Assembly (NCBI GenBank): GCA_022113835.1
Contig: JAILWY010000019.1
Coordinates: 7,464,001-7,528,000 of the forward strand
Reading direction: 5' to 3'
Length of the DNA stretch: 64,000 bases
Origin: Atopsyche davidsoni
Taxonomy: Eukaryota; Arthropoda; Insecta; Trichoptera; Hydrobiosidae
Part shown: in pieces, positions 35,194-45,061 of the stretch
Layout: each line of letters starts with the position of its first letter
How positions within the stretch are numbered: position 1 is the stretch's first letter
Notes under the pieces: model-generated
The model's database searches: none
Told to the model about the DNA's origin: nothing
What the model saw: only the letters and a program-made list of their open reading frames with translations
Translations under genes and position numbers: made by a program

Positions 35194-38100
35194 TACATAT
35201 TTATAGATATGTACAAATCTGAACATTATATAGATATATATATATAAATATGAATGTATTTATTTACAAACACATATACGCACTAATTTTACATAGAGTA
35301 AACCGTCTCTCGTCACTCCCTATGCCAGGGGTCAGCAAACTTATTAACCAAAGAGCCTAATATGCAAATTACAACGTTTAAAAAAATTGAGAGCCAAATC
35401 TGTTTATTTATTTAACAAACCTTTCTTATAATTTAACACTTCATAAAATAACGGGAATACCAAATAAAACTTGATTTATTTATTTATTATCAAACAAACG
35501 CCCTTAGTGCTTTAAAGTTTATAAAATACAATTTTAAAAGATACATGACAATATAAGAAATAGAAAGTGTAATATAAAAACTTAAGGCTACTGTAATATA
35601 AAAAAGAATTATGAGAAAGAAAGTTTTATAAAATACATATATATGTAAGAATAAATAAAGTGTTATTAATTATATGTAAATACTTAAGATCCAAAAATCA
35701 GATTAATGAAATCGTACTTAGTAAAAAATTTAATCTATAAATTTAAATCATGACAATGACCAAAAAACATTTTGCTAACGATGTACTTGCATCGTCCGGT
35801 TTGTATGTTGTTAATTTTAACTTAAGGCACGATTCCAGGTTCTCATCAATAAGACGACTTCTCAGTATACTCTTGATAAAGTTCGTACTTGAAAACGATT
35901 GTTCGCATAAATATGTAATACCGTCGTGACGGTTATCATCGGCGCGCCGCGTCTTGCGCGATTAAAAACAATACCTAGGGATATTTGTGTCAGAGCCGCA
36001 CTTTGTCGACCGCTGCCCTATGCGATTGTTAAATGTGCTGATGAATGACCATTAGACCAGGCATCCTCAACCTGCGGCTCGGAACACGTATTCCAAAGTG
36101 ATATTTGCAAAAAAGGTATATTGAAATCGGCTTACTGATTCTCACCTTGATTACGTGTTGAGAGAAGCATGTTGCAAATATAAAACTGATTTTTCTAAAA
36201 TATAAAAGGTTTATCTCAATATCGCACTAAATTTTAAAAAAGCGTTTGGAAAGATTTAGGTTTTAAGGAGTAAGATTTATTAAATTTGGAATAAATCTAT
36301 AACTAGGTTCCCACTAACTAATTTTTAAGTGGATGGCCTGAAAAAAGGTCATTACTCAAAAATATTGCATGTGTGGATCAAAAGAATAAAGTTAAGTATC
36401 GCTGGCTCGGTCGCATCTTTGAATCAGGTCAGGGTCTAGGGTTGGCCAGTTGTAAAATATACAATGTTGCCAAATTGACCTGTTCTCTAAGTCCATATTT
36501 GTTAAAAAAAAAAAAAAAGGAAATTTAGTTTTATTTTATTAACTTTTTTATATAATGCTAGCGGATAAAGTTAATAAAAAACAAAATTCCTTTTTTTTTG
36601 AACAAATAAAAAAAATGTATTTCTTTTTGTAATGTTTTCTAAATGAACAGCAAGATGTTAAACAGTTGGATATCGTGCATGAATACTGAAACCATGAATT
36701 CGCTTCCAGCTTCATTACTGCTGATGTAACCCATCTGAAATTGAGTGATTTCATCGTTTCGATTTGAAAGCCCAAATGCTGCCATGTCACTGCCTTTGTT
36801 AATATATTTGCATATGTACTTAATGGATTTCATGGAGTTGCAAAATCCCACATTGATATGAGCTAGAAATGTTTTTGGAAGTATTGGACTGTATGGATCA
36901 ATCCATCTGTTATCAATGTCAATATCAACATTTCTTACTTTAATGGTAGTGGTGAATCCTGGCTCTCTTCGTCTGTATTTAGGATATTCATCCTCACCAG
37001 TTTGAGTTTCATTAATCAAATCGTGTGGATATCTTTTCGTGCATTTGCCATCATTCATGCAAGGCGAATTCATATTCAATGCTCCGCATGGGCTTCATAT
37101 TCTTGCAGACAACGTTAGAAAGTATTGGATCTTTTTTCTTTCAGCCAAATTAGAATATGAGCGTGCGGTAAACTCCGTTTTTGCCATTCCTTGCCTGTAT
37201 GCCAACGTCAAATACGTCAAAGCATCTTGAGCATACTCATGCATATGTCTTGGGCTTCCAGTACACGAAGCAGGAAGTATGCACATTTGACCAATGTTGG
37301 CAGCGTTTCCATCATTTGCAATTGCATTGCGCAAATTAATATAATCTTTGACACGCAATTTCTTTTGGTTCAGATGAATGTACGAACGAACGAAAGCCGC
37401 TCGCTTTAAATTTTGGCGTACATGTACTGATGAAAGAGTTCACGGCATTTTAAAATGTGATTGGATTGTTTGTTTGGATTGGACTGTTGTGAATGACGGA
37501 TAGTGATTTTGTTTTGAAAGTTCGTACCTAGCGCAATCTTCACAATGTTCTTTTTTCTTTTTATTATTTAATTAACGTCCATTTTCACGGTAAAGTTAAA
37601 TCTTGGAAGATGTTGAAAAATTGGATAAAATGATGACTTTTCAAAACCAAAGTTTGTTTAAGATTTTTTTTTTTAATTTTCAAACTAAACCCACCGAGAG
37701 GGTTTATTATTAATCTTTTAATTCCAATTGAAAAAAGGACTCCTAAATGTTTAGAATTCTTGGAACAGGTACATAACGAATCTCCATATTCCTACACATT
37801 AATCGTAAAAACACACATTTATCATCACACAACACAGAACCTAACTTTTTGTATTTAAATTTTTTTGATTGGTGCTGTCGATTTTTCGCAAAACGGACCA
37901 GAAAATGAGCAAAAAGCTCAAGTATGGGACCTGAGCTCTTAAATACTTAATCTCAATATTCTCTTTTAGGAAAATCAATGGAAGTAGAGAGGAGCGTTTT
38001 CATTTTCGTTGACATTATGTTATGTAATGTTTTTTTTAGCAGCACGAAACAGATGAGTCGCCCAAAAAAGACTTGCACCTGAAGGCCACGAAGGATGAAG

Positions 38101-40618
38101 AAATAAAAAATGTAAATATTGGTTATTGATTCTTTTAACCTCTATTAATTTTTAAAGTTAAACGAAAAGAAGCTTCTTCGGGTGCTAAATGGTGAACGTT
38201 ATTTTTATAACTGCTGAATTTTGGTGAGAAAGAAGTCCCGCTGCGGTGCCAAAATATCAGTTGGCAAGGTTAAAAGGGTTGATAATTGTTTTACCTGTCA
38301 AGAAATGCAACTCAAGCCCCAGCTTGGGCTTTGAGGCTGGTTATTTGGGATTTGACGCTGGTTATTTGGGCTATGACTTACCACAGATTACCTAACCTAA
38401 TCTAACTCCAGATACCTTGAAATAAATATACCAACAAGATCTGGCTCTGTATTAATCATATTTATTACTGTAGATAAATCTGAATAACAAAATTCAGAAG
38501 GTGGACATGGAACTCAGGCGCCTCAGGTATGAAGAAGAAGAGTTAAAAGAAAAGAAAAAATCTGAGTCAGAAAAAAGAAAGAGGTATTTAATGCTTATCC
38601 AATCACGAGGTTCACCTGTTTTCGAAATATTAAATATGTGCTAATTTATTTAATTTGTTAATAGCGAAGAAGAGAAGAACAAGCTTGATCTCTCAAAATC
38701 CAAGAAGGTAAATATAATAGTATATTTCAATCATTTATTAGTTTCTATTACTAATATTTAAATAAATGTGTTTGTAATTCCTAGTTTATGACCCCTTTTC
38801 ATATCACTTACATATTTAAATGTTATCATATTGCCATCAAATTTAACAACTTTTCCAGAATTATTCACTTTTTTACTTCTCGTTTTATTTTCTATTTTTG
38901 GAGATACATATGTGACAGGTGCTTACTTACCCCGAGTGGTAATACGATATTTATTCTTCTAAACCTGGACAATTTTATGTTATTAGTACTAATTTGAAAT
39001 AAGGAAGAGTCAATAGAAAGAGTATATAGAAATGCGAAAAAAGCCTGCGTTTACCAACCAATCAATTTTCTATGACATCTGAAACATGGGATTGGTCTGT
39101 TGAGAACAGCTAAAATTGTCACAAACCCAATTTATTAAGTTATTAAAAAAAAAAAAATATGTTTTTAAATAGTATACGTAGATACTCCTCAATTTCTTAT
39201 TTAATGAATTTGTAAATGAACAGTTTAAATAAAATATTAAATTTTTTGACAAGGTTTTTTTAATTTAAAAAAAACAATTACTAGTAGTACACATATACAT
39301 AGTTTCCGTTATTAATATACTTTTTTTTTTCATTATTGCTGCTTAACTCTTACTTTCTCCAAATTAGAATTTATAATATAAAATTGTATTATTTGGAATG
39401 TGTAATGTCTATGTTTAGTGTTTGTTACAATTTTCTATGATTCCAAGTTATTTCCGGATTTGGGTTTTTATATTTCATAAATACAATTGAAAAGCTCTTC
39501 TAATTGAATAAGTCCATTATTAAACTTAATTCTAAAACAGTCTTAAACTTATCAATGAACTATTTACATCAGAAGATAGCCCAGCCCAAAGATCTTCAGT
39601 CGGCAAAGGAATCCCAACAGGGGAAAAAAGCGATTGCTGATGTCGACAAAGATACTTCAAAGAAGAACAAAACAGTCCCGGCACCCAAGGAGCAGCCCCA
39701 GCAGCGTGCTGCTGCTCGCACCGCCCCCCCTGCTCCTTGGTCTGCTCCCAAAGAGAGCAGTCCCGACACTGGCAGCAGCCTTTCTCTTTTTGAAATACAA
39801 AAGTGAGTTGAACCCACATGCTTCAAGCAAACTAGGTGTGTGTATTGTATCTCATGTGTAACGATTTCTTGTTTATTTCTGCAGATTGGAGAAAGAAGAG
39901 AAGATTTTACAACTTAAGCAAATGCAAGAAGTTCAGGCGCAACAAGAGGCGCTGGCAAAAACCAAGGTAGAATAATCCATTAGTTTTGATCTTAACATTA
40001 TCATGTTAATCAATTATGTTTGATTGTGATTTGCCATCACTTATTTTAACTTATTACGGACAAATTCTAAACAAGTTTTGATAATTAAGTAAAAATGTAT
40101 TTTTTATTTTTTTAAGGATGTTGTACAGCTAAATACTAGGAACTCCATGCAATTGAAGTGGGCTAGCCAGAAACCGGCTCAGCCCAGCAAAGTGATGTCC
40201 CTAGCTGAGATTCAGGCAGAAGAACAACTCCAAACTGCAAAGGTAATGTTAACTTGTGATTCAAAGTCATCGGCCATCATTCCTCAGAAAGCTCCAAAGC
40301 AAGATTTGACACCAAGACAGATGCTTATTTCTTATGTAGGCGAGGACGAGTGCTGTGAAGTTGGCTGGTGATACTGATGTGTATTTTGTATTTATCACTA
40401 TTACCTTGATTTTCACTGTTCTAATTTGAATATTTGGTATAATTTTATTGAAGGTTATCCCCAAACAAACAGAGAAGGAATTGTCAACCTCTCCCGTTGT
40501 GTCATCAAACAGCGGAAGCATTTGGGGACCCCCCAATGTCAACCACACCTGGTGGCAGGCACCCAATGGGTCCAGTGTCGGAGGTAACATCTTCATGCTC
40601 TTGTTCATATATATATTT

Positions 40619-40674
<56 letters not shown>

Positions 40675-41991
40675 AACTTATTACTTTGGTAGGTATATGG
40701 GATTCTGCTGTGGTTTCACAAAAATCTGCTGAAACTCCAGCTCCACCACCTTCCAAGCAGGCACCCCAGCAAGTGACCCAGAAGATTTTGAATAAAACTG
40801 ATAACGGTAAGAATGTTCACCATACTTTTGAATACATTAATACAATATGTACAGTTTAAATACTCTCGTTGGACAGAGAAATGTTAATTGCCAAGAAAGT
40901 TGCCACTCTTTTGCTTTCTGATAATTTGCTAATTTAGATATGATATTATTTCTTGTAAAAATTTCAGCCAAAGGTGCAGTTGCCAAGCAATTGACAAAGA
41001 AGGAGGAGCCCAAGGGTGCTAAGAACGAGACAGTCGATGAGATGGTAACTTGGTGTATGGCCACATTGAATGCCATCAACTCTGAAATCGACGGTAAGTT
41101 TACTCTTAGATACTACTAAAAATATTATTTAATTTATGAATTGTATAATAATACTTAATATTTGTTTTAGTCCCTGCTTTTATCAGTTTTCTTATGTCTG
41201 TGGAAGCCCCTTATGAGATAAAAGAATACGCAAAGCTATACCTTGGAGAGTCCAAAGAGGCGACTGAATTCGCAAGGCAATTTCTGGAAAAGAGGTATGG
41301 AATTTCGGACTACTTATGCTGTCAATTTTAATATTCAAATTAGCTCTTTCGGTGGTATTGTTTTTGCCACTGGATGCTGTGCAAACAAGACCTGCAGGAG
41401 GCTGTGTTGTTTTATGTCTTCATACTTTTTCTATATTGGTGGCACTCCATCAATATAGAAAATATGTCGCACGTAAACACTTTTACGTGCGACATTGACA
41501 AATAATTACAAGATGCTCGTTTAAAAAATATTGTTTTTTTTTTATTGAACCCATGTAGATTTTAATACCATATCTGGCAGTTACATACATAAATGTTGTG
41601 TCGTTTTAAGGTCTCGCATGAGGAACAGTACCAACATCATTCCCAGTGACGACCTTTGCAGCCCTGCCCCCGCAGTGAACCCTTCCGCTGCCGATTTCCA
41701 AGACGCGAAAGTAAGCTTATCAGAACATAGATTTTGTAATGTTGGATTCAAATTAATATCATTGAAATTATTTATTCACAATTCAATGCATTACCTCGCA
41801 ACTTAAAAATTAAGTACTGGAAGAAACATTAAAATAATATTATTTTCAATACATGTATTTTTTTTATCTTTCAGGGCAAAGGGAAAAGGATTCGCAAAAA
41901 CAAGATGCTGAAGATTGACTCACGCATCTTAGGATTCAATGTTAGCGCAGCGGCTGACCGATTCAACATCGGCCATATTGATTCGGTGTAA
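22777..41991 (+). CDS. Gyf: GIGYF homologue, GYF-domain scaffold of the 4EHP translational repressor complex (34 coding exons, 1532 aa)
   Basis: Members of this family bridge the cap-binding protein 4EHP to mRNA repression and decay factors in the cytoplasm. Coding exons: 22777-22931, 23355-23493, 23905-24071, 24453-24518, 24602-24754, 25268-25362, 25608-25676, 25768-25891, 26050-26180, 26277-26416, 26494-26672, 27469-27624, 28467-28620, 28790-28894, 28981-29172, 29303-29413, 29668-29718, 29798-29890, 30215-30526, 30936-31067, 31161-31541, 34457-34576, 38040-38111, 38474-38583, 38665-38707, 39573-39802, 39885-39966, 40117-40242, 40454-40583, 40693-40806, 40968-41093, 41171-41294, 41611-41710, 41875-41991. 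Every junction is GT-AG with matching phase. Diagnostic blocks in order: [11 protein letters not shown] (4EHP-binding), LPEWA and GTFDSSGAF, the GYF domain, a charged coiled coil, SLFEIQKLE and SLAEIQAEE, then the C-terminal helical block. Exon 9 uses the donor after 26180; the one at 26160 would break the frame. Confidence 0.95.
27064..27468 (+). other. Part of Gyf intron 11
   Basis: Contains an exon-like segment (27071-27140) that does not fit the reading frame (see rejected list) and an unidentified GC-richer stretch around 27190-27340. I see no exon that joins both neighbours in frame. Confidence 0.45.
27625..28466 (+). other. Gyf intron 12
   Basis: AT-rich, with an unidentified GC-richer start (27650-27830) that shares the phrase TGCGTGCTAAC with 27110-27121 of the previous intron. 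That suggests two fragments of one short repeat. No exon is supported. Confidence 0.4.
28790..29172 (+). other. Gyf: GYF domain of Gyf
   Basis: Exons 14 and 15 encode WFYMDPQGESQGPF, then [18 protein letters not shown] and GMVPFLLP, at about residues 604-665. The spaced pattern W-F-Y-D-P-G-GPF-M-W-GYF is the GYF signature, which binds proline-rich PPGPhi peptides in partner proteins. All the aromatic and glycine signature positions are present, so the domain should be functional. Confidence 0.95.
32275..32945. repeat. Minisatellite, 84-bp unit x 8
   Basis: GTGGTAATTCGCAGGCGGGT recurs at 32275, 32359, 32441, 32525, 32609, 32693, 32777 and 32861, i.e. every 84 bases with one 82-base unit, and a truncated ninth start near 32944. 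Units differ by a few substitutions. Since 84 is a multiple of three, the - strand holds a long repetitive open frame (32916-32347) which I regard as a by-product. Confidence 0.95.
33061..33794 (-). mobile_element. LINE reverse-transcriptase fragment with target-site duplication
   Basis: Read on the - strand, frames give [15 protein letters not shown], then [24 protein letters not shown], then a broken copy of the Y.DD polymerase active site (ATATGCTGATGACACCG, one base off frame) and [18 protein letters not shown]. These are the polymerase fingers/palm of a non-LTR retrotransposon. The left edge CTTCTTCTTCTTTTG is the antisense of a GAA-rich tail. The insert is bounded by the 11-base direct repeat GTGTGTAGTCT (33050-33060 and 33795-33805). 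It is 5'-truncated, frameshifted and dead. Confidence 0.85.
35094..35260. repeat. (TA)n microsatellite with TACATA variants
   Basis: An almost uninterrupted TA run from about 35132 to 35180, flanked by ATACATAT and TATATAAA variants. Confidence 0.9.
35326..36015. mobile_element. hAT non-autonomous element, copy A, with 8-bp target duplication
   Basis: It starts CAGGGGTCAGCAAACTT and ends TTTGTCGACCGCTG, whose reverse complement is CAGCGGTCGACAAA: imperfect terminal inverted repeats of the hAT type. It is flanked by exact 8-base direct repeats CCCTATGC (35318-35325 and 36016-36023), the hAT duplication length. There is no transposase in its 690 bases. A second copy lies at 44742-47350. Confidence 0.85.
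36058..36440. repeat. Possible hAT-like MITE remnant
   Basis: It begins ACCAGGCATCCTCAACCTGC GGCTCGG, a phrase typical of hAT-type element ends, just after copy A. The right boundary is uncertain, perhaps near GGCTCGGTCGCATC (36400-36420). Low confidence because no target duplication was found. Confidence 0.3.
36639..37385 (-). pseudogene. Helitron Rep/helicase N-terminal fragment
   Basis: On the - strand two adjoining frames give [35 protein letters not shown] and AQDALTY (Helitron_like_N region), then [38 protein letters not shown] and [21 protein letters not shown]. These blocks and their order are those of the region upstream of and including the Rep domain of Helitron transposases. The replicase HUH motif and the helicase are absent and the two halves are out of frame, so it is a decayed internal fragment. 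Confidence 0.85.
40618..40672. repeat. (TA)n microsatellite in Gyf intron 29
   Basis: A nearly pure TA run of about 50 bases just before the polypyrimidine-poor acceptor of exon 30 (40693). It leaves only about 20 bases between the repeat and the splice site. Confidence 0.95.
40968..41991 (+). other. Gyf: Gyf C-terminal helical block and tail
   Basis: The last four exons encode [58 protein letters not shown] and, at the end, [18 protein letters not shown] followed by GHIDSV. This is the conserved C-terminus shared by GIGYF1/2 proteins. Human GIGYFs have the same order (FVSFLKEVESPYEVHDY.. and SLLGFSVNASSERLNMG..), which anchors the 3' end of the gene model. Confidence 0.92.
41427..41495. repeat. 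Two adjacent hairpins in Gyf intron 32
   Basis: First: TTTTCTATATTG (41427-41438) and CAATATAGAAAA (41451-41462), 12-bp perfect arms, 12-base loop. Second, starting two bases later: ATGTCGCACGTAAA (41464-41477) and TTTACGTGCGACAT (41482-41495), 14-bp perfect arms with a 4-base loop. Confidence 0.9.
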
Positions 41992-42275
41992 GCGCGAAAG
42001 TCGCAGCCCCAAGTGCAGTGTAAATAGTTGGGCACAGGGCTTTACATATATGTCCGTTCTATAGATCCTTGTGATCACTATTATTTTATAACTCGTATTA
42101 GTTTTTGAGTCACGCCACGTTTATATAAACTATTATTGTGTTCTTTAATAATGTAATTTTCTATAGTTTGTTTATGTTTAGTATGTGCGCATGTTAGATT
42201 ATTATTATATTGATTAACAACTTTAGGGTTTTTAGTTGTAAATTTATTTAACTTAATAAAGTTGGATAAATGTAA
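41992..42275 (+). terminator. Gyf: Gyf 3' untranslated region with polyadenylation signal
   Basis: AATAAA at 42255-42260, followed by a G/T-containing stretch, gives a 3' UTR of about 280 bases. Another AATAAA lies far downstream at 44505-44510 and could serve a longer form. Confidence 0.5.
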
Positions 42276-44741
42276 TAACAAAATTTGATTTGAAAATTTT
42301 AAACTACATGCTGTTCAAAAAGGGAAGACATTGTAATTAGCGTGTAAACAACTGCTTTTATTTTTTTTTAGTTTATTTAAGCACAGTACGTTTTATTTTT
42401 TAATTTTGATGCACTTTTTGAACATAACCACTTGGGTTTTTGATTTTTAGATCAGATTTTTCATTCTGGAGACTCACCATACTACTCTAATGCAGTTTAA
42501 GGTTGCAAGGCACCTAATGAAATCTTTTCAATTCCACCTTTCTATCATACGAATCCAAAGTTCTATTACTTGTATTATAGCTTATCCGATAGAACCTTTG
42601 GGTATGTTTAGATAGTTAATTAGTCATTACTTAAACTTGTTTGTGGAGCGCCGAGCTCCATCTGGGCCTCGGGAGAGCTCGTTTATTGTTTTCTTCTCAT
42701 AAGTCTTATAAGCTGAGTAGCGTACTTAAAGACACCCGTTTCGGAGCCTGGGTAACTATTATGATATGCTAAATAAAATACTAACTGAGTCAGTTTGGTA
42801 ATGCCAAAGTTGGCAAAACTGTTCACCAATAAACAATTAACATGTGAAAAAACTATTAGTATTATATTTAAAATATAAAAATGAAATTCCACCAAAAATA
42901 TTCAAAAATATTCCACTCTGTCAAAAATATTGACTATTATGATATGCCATAGAATATTGGCCGTGCGTTGGCGCTGACCCCCCAAATAATTCACATCTCC
43001 AATGCACACATTTCCTTTATTTATTGTTAATAATTAACCTACATATAAGACAATAATCATCGATGCTCAAATGTTTTTTTTTTTAAGATGATTACTTTTC
43101 ACAGTTGCTTAAATTATTTATAATGCCTCAAGTACAATCCGCATGTAAATTAAATTTAATATCCATTCCAAACGAGAGCAGCGCAAGAGAGCGCTCATCA
43201 CATTAAGTCGTTTCATTGTCTTCTGCGCTGACAGACACGCGGGTGAACCTCCTTGTGAACGGGTGACTTTTTTGAGGTCTCTTAAAATTATTTTTAATTT
43301 CGATAGAAGCAAACCATACTTATTTATTTATAAATGGTGTTATGTTGCCTTTTATGTTGTACCTCTTGAACAATTCCAATACATTTCAAAGATACAGTTC
43401 AATACCAATTTAATTTACCGAGAAAGCTACTTAGTATTATTATGCTGCCGTTATTTTTTATTTGTTTTAATTTAAGTTGCACCTCGTCCACCCACACTTG
43501 TACTGATTGCACCATTTCACCCAATTGAGTTTACACAGTGGCGGGCCACGCCACCTGTTTCTGCTAGAGTATTGTGATATCATACTTAGTAAGGCTCACT
43601 TCTCTTTTAAAATTTTTATAGAAGCAGAAAGTTTCATGTTTTTTTGTGTATTCAGTGAATGATTGGGTAAAACCTCATTGTTATTTCTTCCGGAGACGAC
43701 TTTGGGATAACGAGATATGGGGTCTACAATCTGTTGTAAGGTGCTACGTCTCTCGTTAATGATATATTGTCTTCATCGCACTGTCATATTCGTCCATGTG
43801 GGTATTTGTATGAATGAGATGTGATAGCTTAAAGAGTGCTCGCACACACTCTTGGAGATATTACTCGCTCCGATAGTACTCAAGGTACTGGTGTTTTTTT
43901 TTAAATTTCTTAAGTCTGTCCTCATGGCCAATGGTCATTTTATTTTTACTTTTGAATTTTTCATTACTTTTAATTACTATTAGAATAATATTTGATGAAT
44001 AGTATACTTGCAACATAGAATTATTCAACCCAAACTCTTGCATAAAGGTATTGAGTAGTCAACTGGTCTCCTCCCTTTGTTTAAAAACCTTTTAAATGTA
44101 CAAATGCAAGTGGTTAGTGTTAGTAGCTTTAAATTATATGTAAATACTGAGTTTTACCATTCAGAATTATAAGGATATAAATGTCAAATTTACGTTTCTA
44201 GATGTTATTTTAGAAAAGTATTTATTTTTAAGCAAATATTAATTTAACGTTAACTGAGATGTTCTCCAAATATACATAGTAATGATGACTAATGTTCTTC
44301 ACGGGGTGATTTACATATTATTTATGTTTATCATACAACTATTTTTGATTATCATAGTTTTTACTTTTAATTTAAATATATTGAAGTATTGATTGTCATG
44401 TGATAGCATTTGTATATCATTTGTCTATGAGTCCCAACATTATGTGAAGACCATCCGATATTTAATGCGTCATCATTTTGATTAATGATTGTGATGTTAA
44501 ATTTAATAAAAGCTTTTAAAGTAAATGATTCAAAAACTAAACACTGTTGAATTTTTTAATTGTTTAATAATAATATAATATGTAACTTGTATTAGTTAAA
44601 TGGAAACATATAAATACCTATATTTTTTAAAAGTGTTTTTGTTTACCAACCTTTTTTATGAAATCATGTATTTCTTTCTTACTCAGTCCTCTAATAATCT
44701 AATTTGACCTAAAATAAAGAGTAAAATCTAATGACCTAGCC
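42276..44741. other. AT-rich intergenic stretch after Gyf
   Basis: No splice-supported exon, family resemblance or clear repeat. A short GC-richer piece near 42640-42680 and the runs around 43190-43260 are unidentified. Confidence 0.45.
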
Positions 44742-45061
44742 CAGGGGTCGGCAAACTTACTAACCAAAAAGCCAAATATATACATTACAACGTAAATAGA
44801 AAAATTGGCAGCCAAATCTGTTTATTGATTTAACAAACCTCTATTATAATTCAACACTTCATTCAGTTACGGGCATACTGAATAAAACTTGATTTATTTA
44901 TTTATTATCAATCAAACGCCATTCGGGCTTTAAAGTTAATATAATACAATTTGAAAAGATAAAAGAAAGTGTAGTAGTATAAAAACTTAAGGCTACTGTA
45001 ATATAAAAAAAAATTATAAGAAAGAAAGTTTTATAAAACATATATATATATATATATATAT

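Larger units (their letters stand above)
34577..38039 (+). other. Gyf intron 22
   Basis: A 3.5-kb phase-0 intron that hosts a long (TA)n tract, a hAT MITE, a possible second hAT-like end and a Helitron fragment, each listed separately. 37440-38030 is AT-rich with nothing I recognise. Confidence 0.6.
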
